64,000 nt of DNA from Peredibacter sp045999315 (GCF_045999315.1 NZ_CP174607.1:3928671-3992670), one strand, 5' to 3'; counted from the first letter of the stretch, positions 51,612 through 61,263 are shown. Numbers and translations are program-made. The notes: generated from the sequence alone by a model not told the origin.

Positions 51612-52929
51612 CCGAGAAATACTCATTAGGGACATGGATCCCACGTCTCACGATTTTCTCAGTCATGATGGTTTCTTTTAAGAAAAAGAGCGAAATCAAA
51701 TAAGCGGCACTATTTCCTAGAAGAAGTGGTGCCACTCCAAAATGTGTTCCAGTCACTTCTAAAGCAAAAATGGTCGAAGTCAGCACAGCACGTGTAGAGC
51801 CTGAGAACATGGACGACATACAAACCAGTGCCGTTACCTCAGGCGATATTCCCGCATTCGGGAAAATGAAATGACCAACGTAACTTAAGACCACACCCAA
51901 GCTACTGCCAAAAGTAAGAAGTGGCGCCAGTGTTCCACCGGAAGTTCCACTGCCAAGTGAAATTGACCATGAGATAAATTTAAAAACAAACAATGTGAGT
52001 GCAGGAACGAGAAGCAATTTACCCTGAAGGGCATTGGTAATGTTCACATATCCCACTCCCAGACTTCGAGGATCAATATAACCTACAATTCCCACGACCA
52101 GACCACCAATCATGGGCCACCACATCCAATGAATAGGAAGTTTTTCAAAGAGGTCTTCAATCACGAAGACAAGCTTTGAAACAATACAGGCAACAGCACC
52201 GGTCACTGCCCCGGCCATAAAATAGAAAAAGATGTTTTCTCCATTCACGACTTCCGCAACTTCACCAATCGGAAATTCAGCATGGGTGTGCCCAGTCGCA
52301 AGACGAATGGCATGGGCAGTTGAAACAGCAATTAAAACCGGAATAAAAGATTTTGCTGAAAATTCAAATAACAGAAGTTCAATACAAATAAAAACCGCTG
52401 CAAGTGGAGTTCCAAAAATAGCAGTCATCCCCGCAGCAGCTCCGACGGCCAGAAGAATTTTCCTTTCATACTCAGAGAAATAAAAATGCCTTCCGATCCA
52501 TGAGCCAAGAGAACTTCCTGTGGCAATGATCGGTCCCTCTGCCCCAAATGGTCCACCAGAACCGATTGAAATCGCCGCAGACAAAGGTTTTAGTAAAGTC
52601 ATCCTTCTTGGAATTTTACTTTCCTTCGTAAGAATATTTTCCATCACCTCAGGAATCCCGTGACCACGAATGGCCTTACTACCATAACGGGCCATGAGTC
52701 CCACAATCAATCCACCTAGAACTGGAATAAAAATATAAAGCACAGGAAATTGATGTTCACCTAAGTCCACTCGATGAGTAGAAAGAGTTTGAAACCAGAA
52801 AAGATTTGTGAAAAATGCGATTGAGAGTAAAAGTACTTTTGCAACAAGTGTGGCAAGAGCACCGATGAGCGCGGCTAACGAGCAGAGAATGATCAATTTC
52901 TTTCGATCAAATTCGATTTTTTTGTACAT
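51592..52929 (-). CDS. ClC-family chloride channel/antiporter
   Basis: 445 residues. GSGGPFGAEGP at about 123-133 is the selectivity/gate region and Glu131 occupies the gating-glutamate position; GSGTSGGTLAPLL matches the later GxFxP-type loop. The protein has no C-terminal CBS domains. It exchanges chloride for protons or conducts chloride. Its tail overlaps the bestrophin gene. Confidence 0.9.
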   Translation of the reverse strand: MYKKIEFDRKKLIILCSLAALIGALATLVAKVLLLSIAFFTNLFWFQTLSTHRVDLGEHQFPVLYIFIPVLGGLIVGLMARYGSKAIRGHGIPEVMENILTKESKIPRRMTLLKPLSAAISIGSGGPFGAEGPIIATGSSLGSWIGRHFYFSEYERKILLAVGAAAGMTAIFGTPLAAVFICIELLLFEFSAKSFIPVLIAVSTAHAIRLATGHTHAEFPIGEVAEVVNGENIFFYFMAGAVTGAVACIVSKLVFVIEDLFEKLPIHWMWWPMIGGLVVGIVGYIDPRSLGVGYVNITNALQGKLLLVPALTLFVFKFISWSISLGSGTSGGTLAPLLTFGSSLGVVLSYVGHFIFPNAGISPEVTALVCMSSMFSGSTRAVLTSTIFALEVTGTHFGVAPLLLGNSAAYLISLFFLKETIMTEKIVRRGIHVPNEYFSVKKEAP

Positions 52930-53023
52930 TGATTGTCCTTGGATTACGTCAGAAAATAATGCAAGGACACAAAGGCGCCAATGGGCAGCGTATCGAAACG
53001 GTGCATCAAGCTATGAAAAAAAA

Positions 53024-54220
53024 TTAACTTTCTACCACTCTACCCGCAATCCTCTTACTTCCTAAGAGTAAAATCATGAATGCCAGCGCAGAAGTCGAAA
53101 CAAAGATGGCACCAATGGGGGCCAGTTGTTGGGCCTTCAAAACTCCCACCATGACTGAAGCAAGAGAGCCAATGGCCATTTGAAGAAACCCTAACATCGC
53201 GGCCGCGCTTCCGGCCTTTTTTGCAAAGGGTGCCATGGCCAGAGCAGCAGCATTGGGATTTGAGAGCCCAATAGAAGATAAATAAATAAACATCGTAATC
53301 ACTACGCCATAAACATTATACCAATCATTAAAGGCACAAATTAAAAAGATTGTTGAAGTCAGCACCAAAAGCAATAAAGCACCTTGGAGAATTTGCTCAT
53401 TGGAAAACTTCTTTAAAAGAACCACATTAAGTTGGCTGGTTCCTACCATCCCCATTGCTATGAAAGCAAAAATCCAACCATAGACCTGTTCGCTCACCTT
53501 GAACACTTCCATAAAAATAGTTGGAGAGGCGGCCAGATAAACGAAGAGGCCGGAGAATCCAACTGCACCGGCCAAAGCATAGGTAGAAAACAATGGTTCA
53601 CTTATAATGGAAAAATAATTTTTGATAATAGGTAAAGGCCTTAGAACGTGCGACTTATCAGCATGATGACTTTCAGGCAAAAACTTCATTACCACAAAAA
53701 GTAAAAGACTTGAGCCAATGGCGAGGGCAGCAAATACAGACTGCCATCCCATATAAATAGAAAGATATCCTCCAACCGTAGGTGCCAGAAGTGGTGAGAC
53801 ACCCAAGATAAGAATGAGAAGAGACAAAATCTTTGCACTCTCTCTCGGTTCGAAAAGATCTCGTACCATGGCGAAAGCACCCACACTGGCAGCACATCCA
53901 CCTACGGCTTGAATGAATCGAAGAACAATTAATGTTTCAATGCTATTTGCAAAACCACAACAAATAGAGGCGAAGATGTAAATCAACAAACCGATGATCA
54001 ATGGTCTTTTTCGCCCAAAGCGGTCCATAAGAGGCCCATAGAATAATTGTCCTGAGGCAAGGCCAATAAAATAACTGGAAAGAGTTATTGAAACTTGTGC
54101 CACATCCGTTTGAAAGTACTGTGCCATTAAAGGAAACGCAGACAAGTACATATCAATGGAAAATGGTGAAAGTGCTGTTAGGGATCCAAGGATTAGAATG
54201 AGAGATGTTCGTTTATTCAT
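53024..54220 (-). CDS. Bcr/CflA-family multidrug efflux transporter
   Basis: 398 residues, twelve membrane segments. The start ILGSLTALSPFSIDMYLSAFP and GPLMDRFGRKRPLIIGL (MFS motif A) are characteristic of Bcr/CflA drug:H+ antiporters. Substrate not predictable. A short alternative product is not needed; the ATG follows a normal gap. Confidence 0.85.
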   Translation of the reverse strand: MNKRTSLILILGSLTALSPFSIDMYLSAFPLMAQYFQTDVAQVSITLSSYFIGLASGQLFYGPLMDRFGRKRPLIIGLLIYIFASICCGFANSIETLIVLRFIQAVGGCAASVGAFAMVRDLFEPRESAKILSLLILILGVSPLLAPTVGGYLSIYMGWQSVFAALAIGSSLLLFVVMKFLPESHHADKSHVLRPLPIIKNYFSIISEPLFSTYALAGAVGFSGLFVYLAASPTIFMEVFKVSEQVYGWIFAFIAMGMVGTSQLNVVLLKKFSNEQILQGALLLLVLTSTIFLICAFNDWYNVYGVVITMFIYLSSIGLSNPNAAALAMAPFAKKAGSAAAMLGFLQMAIGSLASVMVGVLKAQQLAPIGAIFVSTSALAFMILLLGSKRIAGRVVES

Positions 54221-54247
54221 TGAATGAGTGTAATGAAAGTCTCAAAC

Positions 54248-54520
54248 TCATTCAATAATTTTACATTTCTTCGGATCTTTACTGTAATAAGAGCAAACCG
54301 CCATGGCCTTCGCGCAAGCGCTCTCAGTGGTCAGGGCCGTGTAGTATTGGTCGTGCCTTGAAGTCTCTCCAGAAAAATCCGATGCACGACACTTCTGAAG
54401 ACTATTAAGCCAAATAATAGAACCAAATATAACAATCACTAAAGCTGCTGGAATGAGTGCGTGGGCATTCAGTTTATACTTAGAGCGGTATTTGTGAGGG
54501 GCCACGGGTTTTTTAGACAT
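54248..54520 (-). CDS. Single-helix membrane protein of unknown function
   Basis: About 90 residues from ATG 54520 (an ATG at 54553 is possible, but adds a less likely start). One membrane helix (LIPAALVIVIFGSIIWL) and a periplasmic part with four cysteines (KCRASD, ESACAKAMAVC, KKCKIIE), likely two disulphides. No family recognised. Confidence 0.55.
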   Translation of the reverse strand: MSKKPVAPHKYRSKYKLNAHALIPAALVIVIFGSIIWLNSLQKCRASDFSGETSRHDQYYTALTTESACAKAMAVCSYYSKDPKKCKIIE

Positions 54521-54658
54521 AGGTCTACCATAAAATAATGGCGACCCTACCATTGAAAATACTCCTGCCTTCTTGGCAGAACCCGCTTAAATCAAGTGTA
54601 AGTGCAGTCCTGATTTGAGTCAAATGAGATATATTTAAAATTAAACTTATCCCGTCAA

Positions 54659-55567
54659 CTATGCCAAATGATAGTCCATGTCTGAGGCCGGTACAAGACT
54701 ACGTTCTTCCAAGAAGTTAAGAAACATCTGAAGAGGGAGAGATTTATTCTCCAGAGACCAGCTGGCGAAAATTTTTAAACGAGGGGAATAATCAGCAAAA
54801 GGAACAAAGCTTGCTCCCTCTTTCACATGAACTAAACTTCGAGAGGTAATCAAAAGACCTTTTCCATGAGTCACCAGACGCGGGCAACTTTCTTTGGTCT
54901 TCTTATAGTAGACCTTCGGATGAACGTCCTTAGATTTTAGATACTCCAAAAATTCAGATTGAAATCCAAGGTTCTCATGCTTTCCATGAAAGATCAGGGT
55001 CTCACCTTCCAGATCCCGAAGTTTAAGAAACTTCTTTTTCGCCAAGGGACTTTCACTCGGGACCATTATTCCCAACTCATGGGTCTGGACCGCCATCCTT
55101 GTGATAGAAGAATCTTTAAAATCACTCGCCCCAAAGGCAATATCTACTTTTCCAGACTTCAAAAATCTTTCCAGAGAGTTAAGAGGATACTCTTCTATTT
55201 CGATTTCAACCTTAGGGAATTGTTCTTTAAACGAACTAATCAGTCGCGGAATATTAGAATGGAAGGCAGAATGGGAAAAACTAAAGCGAAGACGCTTCTC
55301 CTTCATCCTTGGAAGAGACCTCACTTCCATTTCCATCTTTTCCATTTGAGAGAGTATGTCCTTTCCTTTCTTTAAGAGGTGAAGGCCCGCGCCGGTCAGT
55401 TCAACATGCCTGGTGGAGCGAGTGAAAAGCTTTACTCCCAGATCATACTCAAGTTGATTAATGAGTCGACTTAACGGAGGCTGACTCATATTGAGCCTCT
55501 CTGCTGCCTTCCTAAAATTCAATTCTTCGGCCAGAACGACAAATGCTTTAAGCTCTCTCGATTCCAT
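54659..55567 (-). CDS. LysR-family regulator, probably of the adjacent reductase gene
   Basis: 302 residues from ATG 55567 with GGAG upstream; a frame from 55630 would run into the divergent region. Winged HTH: AFVVLAEELNFRKAAERLNMSQPPLSRLINQLE; effector domain follows (VDIAFGASDFKDSS). The start codon lies in a palindrome array that is a likely autoregulatory operator. Its partner is the divergent oxidoreductase. Confidence 0.9.
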   Translation of the reverse strand: MESRELKAFVVLAEELNFRKAAERLNMSQPPLSRLINQLEYDLGVKLFTRSTRHVELTGAGLHLLKKGKDILSQMEKMEMEVRSLPRMKEKRLRFSFSHSAFHSNIPRLISSFKEQFPKVEIEIEEYPLNSLERFLKSGKVDIAFGASDFKDSSITRMAVQTHELGIMVPSESPLAKKKFLKLRDLEGETLIFHGKHENLGFQSEFLEYLKSKDVHPKVYYKKTKESCPRLVTHGKGLLITSRSLVHVKEGASFVPFADYSPRLKIFASWSLENKSLPLQMFLNFLEERSLVPASDMDYHLA

Positions 55568-55597
55568 TGATACTCCACAGGTATCAATAATGATACC
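55567..55597. promoter_or_regulatory. LysR operator array
   Basis: TTGATAC at 55567 and GTATCAA at 55581 form an inverted repeat with seven bases between; three bases further TGATACC (55591) repeats the half-site so that GTATCA-N4-TGATAC is a second inverted pair. The array overlaps the LysR start codon and lies about 45 bases before the divergent oxidoreductase gene. Confidence 0.6.
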
Positions 55598-55642
55598 TTC
55601 TTTGAAATTATCATACACCTTTGTTCGCATTAAGATAAGAGC

Positions 55643-56614
55643 ATGAAGGAAACTCTATCCCGAAGAAAGATGATGCAGCTAAGTACCTTGTTTATGATCG
55701 GGTGTAGCTTCCCACTCAAGAAAAAGGACAAAACTATGAAAGAAATAATTGATGTTGTCATTATTGGTGGTGGACCTGCAGGACTAAGTGCCGCCTTGAC
55801 CTTGGGTCGCGGTAATAGATCTGTCATGGTACTGGATGAAGGCAAAGGAAGAAATGCCCCTGCTTCACATATGATGAATTTTCCCTCAAGGGACGGCACT
55901 CCTCCCATGGAGTTTAGAGAATTAGTCAAAAAAGATCTTACCAAATATCCAAATGTAAAATTAGAGGCCCTTAAAGTTCATTCACTTGTTAAAGAGGACA
56001 ATGTTTTTCTGATAAATGAAAGCATCAGGGCCCGAAAGATCCTTCTTGCTCATGGAGTGAAAGACGTTTTACCTACTCTCCCTGGTTTTACTGAGCTATG
56101 GGGTAAATCCATTTTTCATTGCCCTTATTGCCACGGATACGAGCACCTCAATGCCCCCATCGGAATTATTGGAGACAGTAAGACCGCACTCCACTATGCC
56201 GTTCTGGTGAAGTCGTTGACTGATGACCTGATCGTTTTCACAAATGGTGCGGAAGTTGATTCTGCTCAATTTGAAAAAAACGGAATTAAAGTTTATTCCG
56301 CTCCCATCGAATCTTTGATTCATCAAGGTGAAAAGCTGACTGCAGTTAAATTAACAAATGGTGAAATACTTGAAAGAGGCCATTTGTTCTTTCGACCTGA
56401 GCAAAAGCTTACGACCGACTTGGGAACAAAGCTTGGATGTGAACTCAACGAGCATGGTCTCTACAAGATCCAGGACACTGGAGAAACAAGCGTTAAAGGT
56501 GTTTATGCGGCAGGAGATATTGCAGAGCTAAGACAATCAGTTCTCATGGCCACAGCGTCAGGACAAAAAGCAGCAGCGCACATGAATTTCGAAATATTGC
56601 ATGAGAGATTTTAA
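55643..56614 (+). CDS. Thioredoxin-reductase-like flavoprotein with a possible Tat/lipoprotein leader
   Basis: 323 residues from ATG 55643. The FAD-binding start IIDVVIIGGGPAGLSAAL, the CPYCHGYE redox pair and the C-terminal GVYAAGDIAELRQSVLMATASGQKAA are those of thioredoxin-reductase-like dithiol oxidoreductases. CPYCHGYE is closer to GliT/HlmI-type dithiol oxidases than to TrxB. The leader MKETLSRRKMMQLSTLFMIG contains SRR and is followed by a cysteine, like a twin-arginine lipoprotein signal. An internal ATG at 55736, with AAGGA in front, would give a 292-residue cytoplasmic form. No NADPH motif was examined in detail. Confidence 0.75.
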   Translation: MKETLSRRKMMQLSTLFMIGCSFPLKKKDKTMKEIIDVVIIGGGPAGLSAALTLGRGNRSVMVLDEGKGRNAPASHMMNFPSRDGTPPMEFRELVKKDLTKYPNVKLEALKVHSLVKEDNVFLINESIRARKILLAHGVKDVLPTLPGFTELWGKSIFHCPYCHGYEHLNAPIGIIGDSKTALHYAVLVKSLTDDLIVFTNGAEVDSAQFEKNGIKVYSAPIESLIHQGEKLTAVKLTNGEILERGHLFFRPEQKLTTDLGTKLGCELNEHGLYKIQDTGETSVKGVYAAGDIAELRQSVLMATASGQKAAAHMNFEILHERF

Positions 56615-56620
56615 ATGGTA

Positions 56621-56646
56621 CAGTCATGGGCGGGGGCCCATGACTG
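56621..56646. terminator. Long perfect hairpin between convergent genes
   Basis: Ten-base arms CAGTCATGGG / CCCATGACTG around CGGGGG. No T-tract is present on either strand, so it is atypical; it may stop transcription by structure or with Rho. It lies between the reductase and the MFS gene. Confidence 0.5.
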
Positions 56647-56705
56647 ATGATGAAAAGAAATCATGTTTCAGACCTAAGCTTCAAAAAACTGAAGTTTTTG
56701 TAAAA

Positions 56706-57860
56706 TCAGGTAGCAACGACGGGATGTTTTCTCCACATGTTTATCGAAAGTAAAAGGGCAGCGGCCGAAATCGCAAATCCACCCCAAGGAACGGCCGAGA
56801 GACCTGGACCGTTATCAATAATCACTCCACCACTCCAAGCACCAAGAGCATTACCTAAGTTGAAAGCGGCGATATTAAGAGCAGACGCTAACGTGGGTGC
56901 ATCACCAGCGCTTTCAAGTACTTTCATTTGTAAAGGAGGAACAGTGGCAAAACCTGTGAACCCTAATAGAAAAACCAGAACCACAACGCTCACTTGACTG
57001 GCCGAAAAGAACACAAATCCAACCATCACAAGTGTGAGGGCCAACAAACTTCCCACCAACGTAGGCATGAGTTTTTTATCAGCAAACTTTCCTCCCACAA
57101 TATTTCCCAAAATAAGTCCCAGTCCAAATAGAAGAAGAATGGGAGAAATGGCCTTTTCATCAAAGTGAGAGATATCAGTCAGAATCGGAGCAATATAAGT
57201 AAATAGAGCGAAGACACCGCCAAATCCAATCACGGTCAAAAGTAATCCTAAAATCACTTCAGGTCTTCTTACCGCAGACAATTCCGCGCTAATGTTGGGA
57301 ACAATGTTTTTCTCAGAATCTTTTGGAACCAAATAAAGTAGTCCCAACATCGCAATTGGCCCAACTGCGGTGACTGCCCAAAACGTCATTCTCCATCCAT
57401 ATAATTGTCCAAGCCAGGTTCCGAAAGGAACTCCCAGGATATTTGCAATTGTGAGTCCTGTGAACATGAGGGCTATGGCAAGGGCCTTTTGATTCGGTTT
57501 TACTAAGCTGGTTGCGACCACTGAACCAATGCCAAAAAATGTACCATGTGCAAAAGATGTGATCACTCGGGCAATCATTAAAGTCCAATAGTCTGGAGCA
57601 ATGGCACAGACCAAGTTCCCAATCGTGAAAATGGCCATCAAAGCAACCAGGGCCGATTTCTTAGGAAACCTTGATGATAGCAGGGACAAAAAAGGAGCTC
57701 CAATAGCAACTCCCAGAGCATATCCGCTAATCAATAGACCGGCAGTGGAAAGATTGACTCCCAGATCTTTTGCGATCTGAGGCAAGATTCCCATAATAAC
57801 AAATTCAGTGGTTCCAATTCCAAAGGCACCAATCATTAAAGCATATATTGCTAAAGGCAT
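56706..57860 (-). CDS. MFS transporter of the AraJ/YdhP (DHA1) type
   Basis: 384 residues, twelve membrane segments. FGIGTTEFVIMGILPQIA, with LSSRFPKKSALVALM as loop 2-3 motif, is the AraJ/YdhP pattern. Probably exports a sugar or drug-like molecule. It is divergent from a LysR gene, which likely regulates it. Confidence 0.85.
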   Translation of the reverse strand: MPLAIYALMIGAFGIGTTEFVIMGILPQIAKDLGVNLSTAGLLISGYALGVAIGAPFLSLLSSRFPKKSALVALMAIFTIGNLVCAIAPDYWTLMIARVITSFAHGTFFGIGSVVATSLVKPNQKALAIALMFTGLTIANILGVPFGTWLGQLYGWRMTFWAVTAVGPIAMLGLLYLVPKDSEKNIVPNISAELSAVRRPEVILGLLLTVIGFGGVFALFTYIAPILTDISHFDEKAISPILLLFGLGLILGNIVGGKFADKKLMPTLVGSLLALTLVMVGFVFFSASQVSVVVLVFLLGFTGFATVPPLQMKVLESAGDAPTLASALNIAAFNLGNALGAWSGGVIIDNGPGLSAVPWGGFAISAAALLLSINMWRKHPVVAT

Positions 57861-57873
57861 AACTTTCTCCAGT

Positions 57874-57888
57874 TTGAATTATGCTCAA
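57874..57888. promoter_or_regulatory. Candidate LysR box between MFS and LysR genes
   Basis: TTGA-N7-TCAA, including the T-N11-A core of LysR sites. It lies in the 94-base divergent gap, nearer the MFS start. Confidence 0.35.
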
Positions 57889-57954
57889 TATATCACTTTA
57901 ACTCTTGCTGATTTAGACATGAAAAGTAAAATCATAGTTGACCAGGAGTCAACA

Positions 57955-58848
57955 ATGAAGACCACTATCGAAGAGATGCAGACCCTTATATCTATCGTTG
58001 ATTTGGGATCCATTACCCTAGCGGCGGAGAGACTGGAGCAAACAACTTCAGGAGTTAGCCGAACCCTTTCAAGACTTGAGAAAAAACTAGGAGTGACTTT
58101 ACTTAGAAGAACCACTCGTAAAATTGATCTCACTCCTGAAGGAGAAAACTTTCTTACTCATGCTCGCCAGATTCTGCAATCAATTGAGGCGGCCGAGGCC
58201 TCAGTGAGTAACAAAGAAAACGCTCCGACTGGAATATTAAGAGTCGATTCCGCCTCCCCGTTTGTTATTCATTCCATTACCCCCTTCGTTCAGGAATTCA
58301 TGAAGCTCTATCCAGGTATTACCTTGGAGCTTTACAGTAATGATCGAACGATTGACCTCATTGAAAAAAGAATTGATGTGGCGATTAGAATTGGAAAGCT
58401 TGAAGACTCAACTCTCACTGCTGTCTCCTTGGGAACGAGTAGAAGAAGAATTCTTGCCTCTCCTGCTTATCTAAAACAATATGGCACACCTAAGAATGTA
58501 GATGATTTGCAAAACCATCACCTCATCGGTTTTACCGATCCAAGACATCTCAACCAATGGCCCCTTAAAACGACAGCAGGACCATATCTTGCCAAATGCC
58601 AGATTGGTGCCTCAAGTGGAGAAACCATCTTAAATCTCGCTCGTGAAAATGCAGGGATCGTATGTCTTTCAGACTTTATGACCATGAAAGATCGTAAAGA
58701 AGGGAAATTAGTTCAGATCCTTGCAAATCACACCATAGATGATCGTGAACTCATTCATGCGGTTTATTACAAAAATATCCAAGTCTCAAATCGCGTAAAT
58801 CTTTTTATTAAATTCTTGAAATCCAAGCTCAAAGGAGTCACACACTGA
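57955..58848 (+). CDS. LysR-family regulator, probably of the divergent MFS gene
   Basis: 297 residues from ATG 57955 with AGGAG eight bases upstream. The frame from 57808 would extend through the MFS gene's start and is rejected. HTH: SIVDLGSITLAAERLEQTTSGVSRTLSRLE; effector domain PFVQEFMKLYPGITLELY. Confidence 0.9.
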   Translation: MKTTIEEMQTLISIVDLGSITLAAERLEQTTSGVSRTLSRLEKKLGVTLLRRTTRKIDLTPEGENFLTHARQILQSIEAAEASVSNKENAPTGILRVDSASPFVIHSITPFVQEFMKLYPGITLELYSNDRTIDLIEKRIDVAIRIGKLEDSTLTAVSLGTSRRRILASPAYLKQYGTPKNVDDLQNHHLIGFTDPRHLNQWPLKTTAGPYLAKCQIGASSGETILNLARENAGIVCLSDFMTMKDRKEGKLVQILANHTIDDRELIHAVYYKNIQVSNRVNLFIKFLKSKLKGVTH

Positions 58849-58999
58849 ATTAAACTCAGTGAAGCTTGAATATAATTGCTGAATAGAATATCTGTGATGT
58901 CCAGGCCGAGTCATTATTACTCGATTCTTCATTTTTGCCTCTTAGACCAGTGAAATGTGCTAAGAGAGTGAATCGCATTATGACTCTCAGGAATCCATC

Positions 59000-59461
59000 A
59001 TGAAATTATTACTTATTCTATTGTTCGTTCCTTTCATCTCATTTGCTTCAGAGAAATCAAGCTGCTCTGAACTCATAAATGACTGTGAATACTATTCCTG
59101 TGTCTCCGCCACTAAACATTGTGAAAACAGCTCGTACCCCATGCAATTTGGGAGAAGATTTTGTCTTCGTTATGGTAAGGAAATTCATAAATTCTCGAGA
59201 CAAGGAAGACTATGGATCGTGAATGTCAGGAAATGTCTTATGAATGAAATGGAGAAATTCGAAGATGGTTTAAGCTGCAATGATTTAAAGGTAAAGGCCT
59301 TTAAAAGTCACGTTGCCTGTTACGTTGATCATGGATTTTGTGAACTAAGTCTAAAAGATAAACAGCAAGTTATGACCACCATCTGGCCAGGACTTTTAAG
59401 CTTCCTGGCCATTGAGAATGGGCTTGGTGTTCTAAATTCTTGCTACACTTCAAAGCTGTGA
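59000..59461 (+). CDS. Small cysteine-rich secreted protein
   Basis: 153 residues; signal peptide ends near SFASE. The mature 137 residues contain ten cysteines (first five within the first 35 positions), enough for five disulphides. No known family. AGGAATCC precedes the start. The last bases overlap the convergent DUF885 gene by 12 bases. Confidence 0.7.
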   Translation: MKLLLILLFVPFISFASEKSSCSELINDCEYYSCVSATKHCENSSYPMQFGRRFCLRYGKEIHKFSRQGRLWIVNVRKCLMNEMEKFEDGLSCNDLKVKAFKSHVACYVDHGFCELSLKDKQQVMTTIWPGLLSFLAIENGLGVLNSCYTSKL

Positions 59462-61210
59462 TTCTTTTTGAATCCAAGCGTTCACTTGTTCTTCAAGGAT
59501 GTCGAGAGGAATAGCACCATCTCTTAGAGCAACATCGTGATACTTTCTAACGTCAAATTTATCCCCCAGTGCCTTACGCGATTTTTCTCTTAGCTCCAGA
59601 AACTTTAACATTCCGACCTTGTAGGCGGTTGCTTGTCCCGGCATAACAAAATAGCGTTCGATCTCTTTAACTGTTTCAAGATCCGCACTTGGAGTATTCG
59701 TCTTCATGTAATAAATCGCTTCTTCACGGGACCACTTTTTCGCGTGAATACCAGTGTCGACCACAAGACGGACCGCTCGCCAAATTTCCATTGAGAGTCG
59801 GCCAAAATCTGAATAAGGGTCCTGGTAAAAACCAATCTCTTTGGGAAGAAGTTCAGCATAAAGCCCCCACCCCTCCACATAGGCGGTGAATCCACCATCA
59901 CGACGAAATTTTGGAAGATGATCCAACTCATTGGCGATCGCAATCTGCATATGATGGCCCGGGACGGCCTCATGATATGCAAGGGCCTCTAACTTATATT
60001 TAGGATTATCCGCCATCTTATAAAGGTTCACATAATAAATTCCAGGACGGGTACCTTCCATAGAGGGGCCGCTATAAAAGGCCGTTCCTGCACTTTTCTC
60101 TCGATAGGCCTCTACTGGCTTAACTAGCAGTTCGGCCTTCGGGAATGTATTAAAGAGCTGAGGAAGAGCGGCCTTAATATTTCCCAGAACTAAATTAACT
60201 TGGTCTAAGTAGGCCTTTCGTCCCGCCTCCGTATTTGGATAGGTGAATTCATTACTACGAAGATGTTTGAAGAAGGCCTGAAGATTCCCTTTGAATCCGA
60301 CCTTGTCCATAATAGCGTGCATTTCTTTTTGAATGCGGGCCACTTCAGATTTTCCAATCTCATGAATCTGTTCAGCAGTTAAGTTCGTGGTGGTGGTTGA
60401 GCGCAGGCGAAAATTATAATAGTCCTTTCCTTGAGGCAGTGACCATGCGCCATTGTTCTTCTTATATTTTTTAGAGAGATCCGTTACATATGAGATAAGT
60501 TCGCGGTAAGCAGGACGCACATAAAAATCCATCGCCTCTTCCGCTGCTCCCATGAGTTTTACTTTTTCATCATTTGACAGCTGAATCTTATCCAGTTTCC
60601 CTTTAAAATCATCCATGAGGGGATTATTTTTTTCGGCGATTATGTTTTTTGAGTCTTCAATGATTTTTGAAAAAACGAAATGTGGAGGAACGACACCTAG
60701 CTTAGCTTGTTTCTTAACAAACACCATTCGTTCTGAAAAAACTCGTTTTATTTCCTTTAAGCGAGAAACATAGGCCTCAGCATCGCCCTTGTTATCAATC
60801 TGATGCATGTTAATGAGAAAACTTGGCGTTTCGGACTGATAACCGAACATCTGATTTAAGGGGAACGAATGATAACGCCACTGAAATCCCTCAATATCCT
60901 GCTCGAGCTGATACTTAAGAATCTTGTAACTTAACTTGGTTGAATCATCGAGTTTATCGAAGTCAAAGCCCTGAAGAGTTTTTAGATATGATTGGTTTTT
61001 TTGATGTTCGGCCAACTCATAGGCCTCAGTTTCATTATTCAATAAACCGTAATTGGTCTTCCTTCCTAGATATGTTTGCCAGGTTGGATAACGAGAGACC
61101 TTCTCTTCGAAATAGGCATCGAAGAATTTTTCTACTCGCGCAGACTCAGTTAATGATTTTTCATGCGAACATGAAACGACTAATAAGAATAAAAAGATGA
61201 ATTTTAGCAT
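59450..61210 (-). CDS. DUF885 metallopeptidase-like lipoprotein
   Basis: 586 residues with lipobox LVVSC (Cys14). The DUF885 family motif AYHEAVPGHHMQIAIA (HExxGHH, zinc) and VEGWGLYAELLPKE with the third ligand are conserved. Related proteins are dipeptidase-like enzymes. It should be anchored in the envelope. A single gene behind a terminator at 61231. Confidence 0.85.
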   Translation of the reverse strand: MLKFIFLFLLVVSCSHEKSLTESARVEKFFDAYFEEKVSRYPTWQTYLGRKTNYGLLNNETEAYELAEHQKNQSYLKTLQGFDFDKLDDSTKLSYKILKYQLEQDIEGFQWRYHSFPLNQMFGYQSETPSFLINMHQIDNKGDAEAYVSRLKEIKRVFSERMVFVKKQAKLGVVPPHFVFSKIIEDSKNIIAEKNNPLMDDFKGKLDKIQLSNDEKVKLMGAAEEAMDFYVRPAYRELISYVTDLSKKYKKNNGAWSLPQGKDYYNFRLRSTTTTNLTAEQIHEIGKSEVARIQKEMHAIMDKVGFKGNLQAFFKHLRSNEFTYPNTEAGRKAYLDQVNLVLGNIKAALPQLFNTFPKAELLVKPVEAYREKSAGTAFYSGPSMEGTRPGIYYVNLYKMADNPKYKLEALAYHEAVPGHHMQIAIANELDHLPKFRRDGGFTAYVEGWGLYAELLPKEIGFYQDPYSDFGRLSMEIWRAVRLVVDTGIHAKKWSREEAIYYMKTNTPSADLETVKEIERYFVMPGQATAYKVGMLKFLELREKSRKALGDKFDVRKYHDVALRDGAIPLDILEEQVNAWIQKESQL

Positions 61211-61230
61211 GAAGTGATGTTAGCACAAAA

Positions 61231-61254
61231 AAGGCCCGGAAAACACCGGGCCTT
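61231..61254. terminator. Intrinsic terminator
   Basis: Nine-base stem AAGGCCCGG / CCGGGCCTT with an AAAACA loop, A-run on the left and T-run on the right; on the minus strand it ends the 61264 gene. Confidence 0.9.
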
Positions 61255-61263
61255 TTATATTAA

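Noticed and set aside
54959..55375. 138-codon frame on the plus strand opposite the LysR gene
   Set aside because: It lies entirely antisense to a clear LysR protein, with no ribosome-binding site or domain.
58843..58861. CACTGA/TCAGTG hairpin at the end of the second LysR gene
   Set aside because: Only six base pairs and no T-run; too weak to call a terminator.
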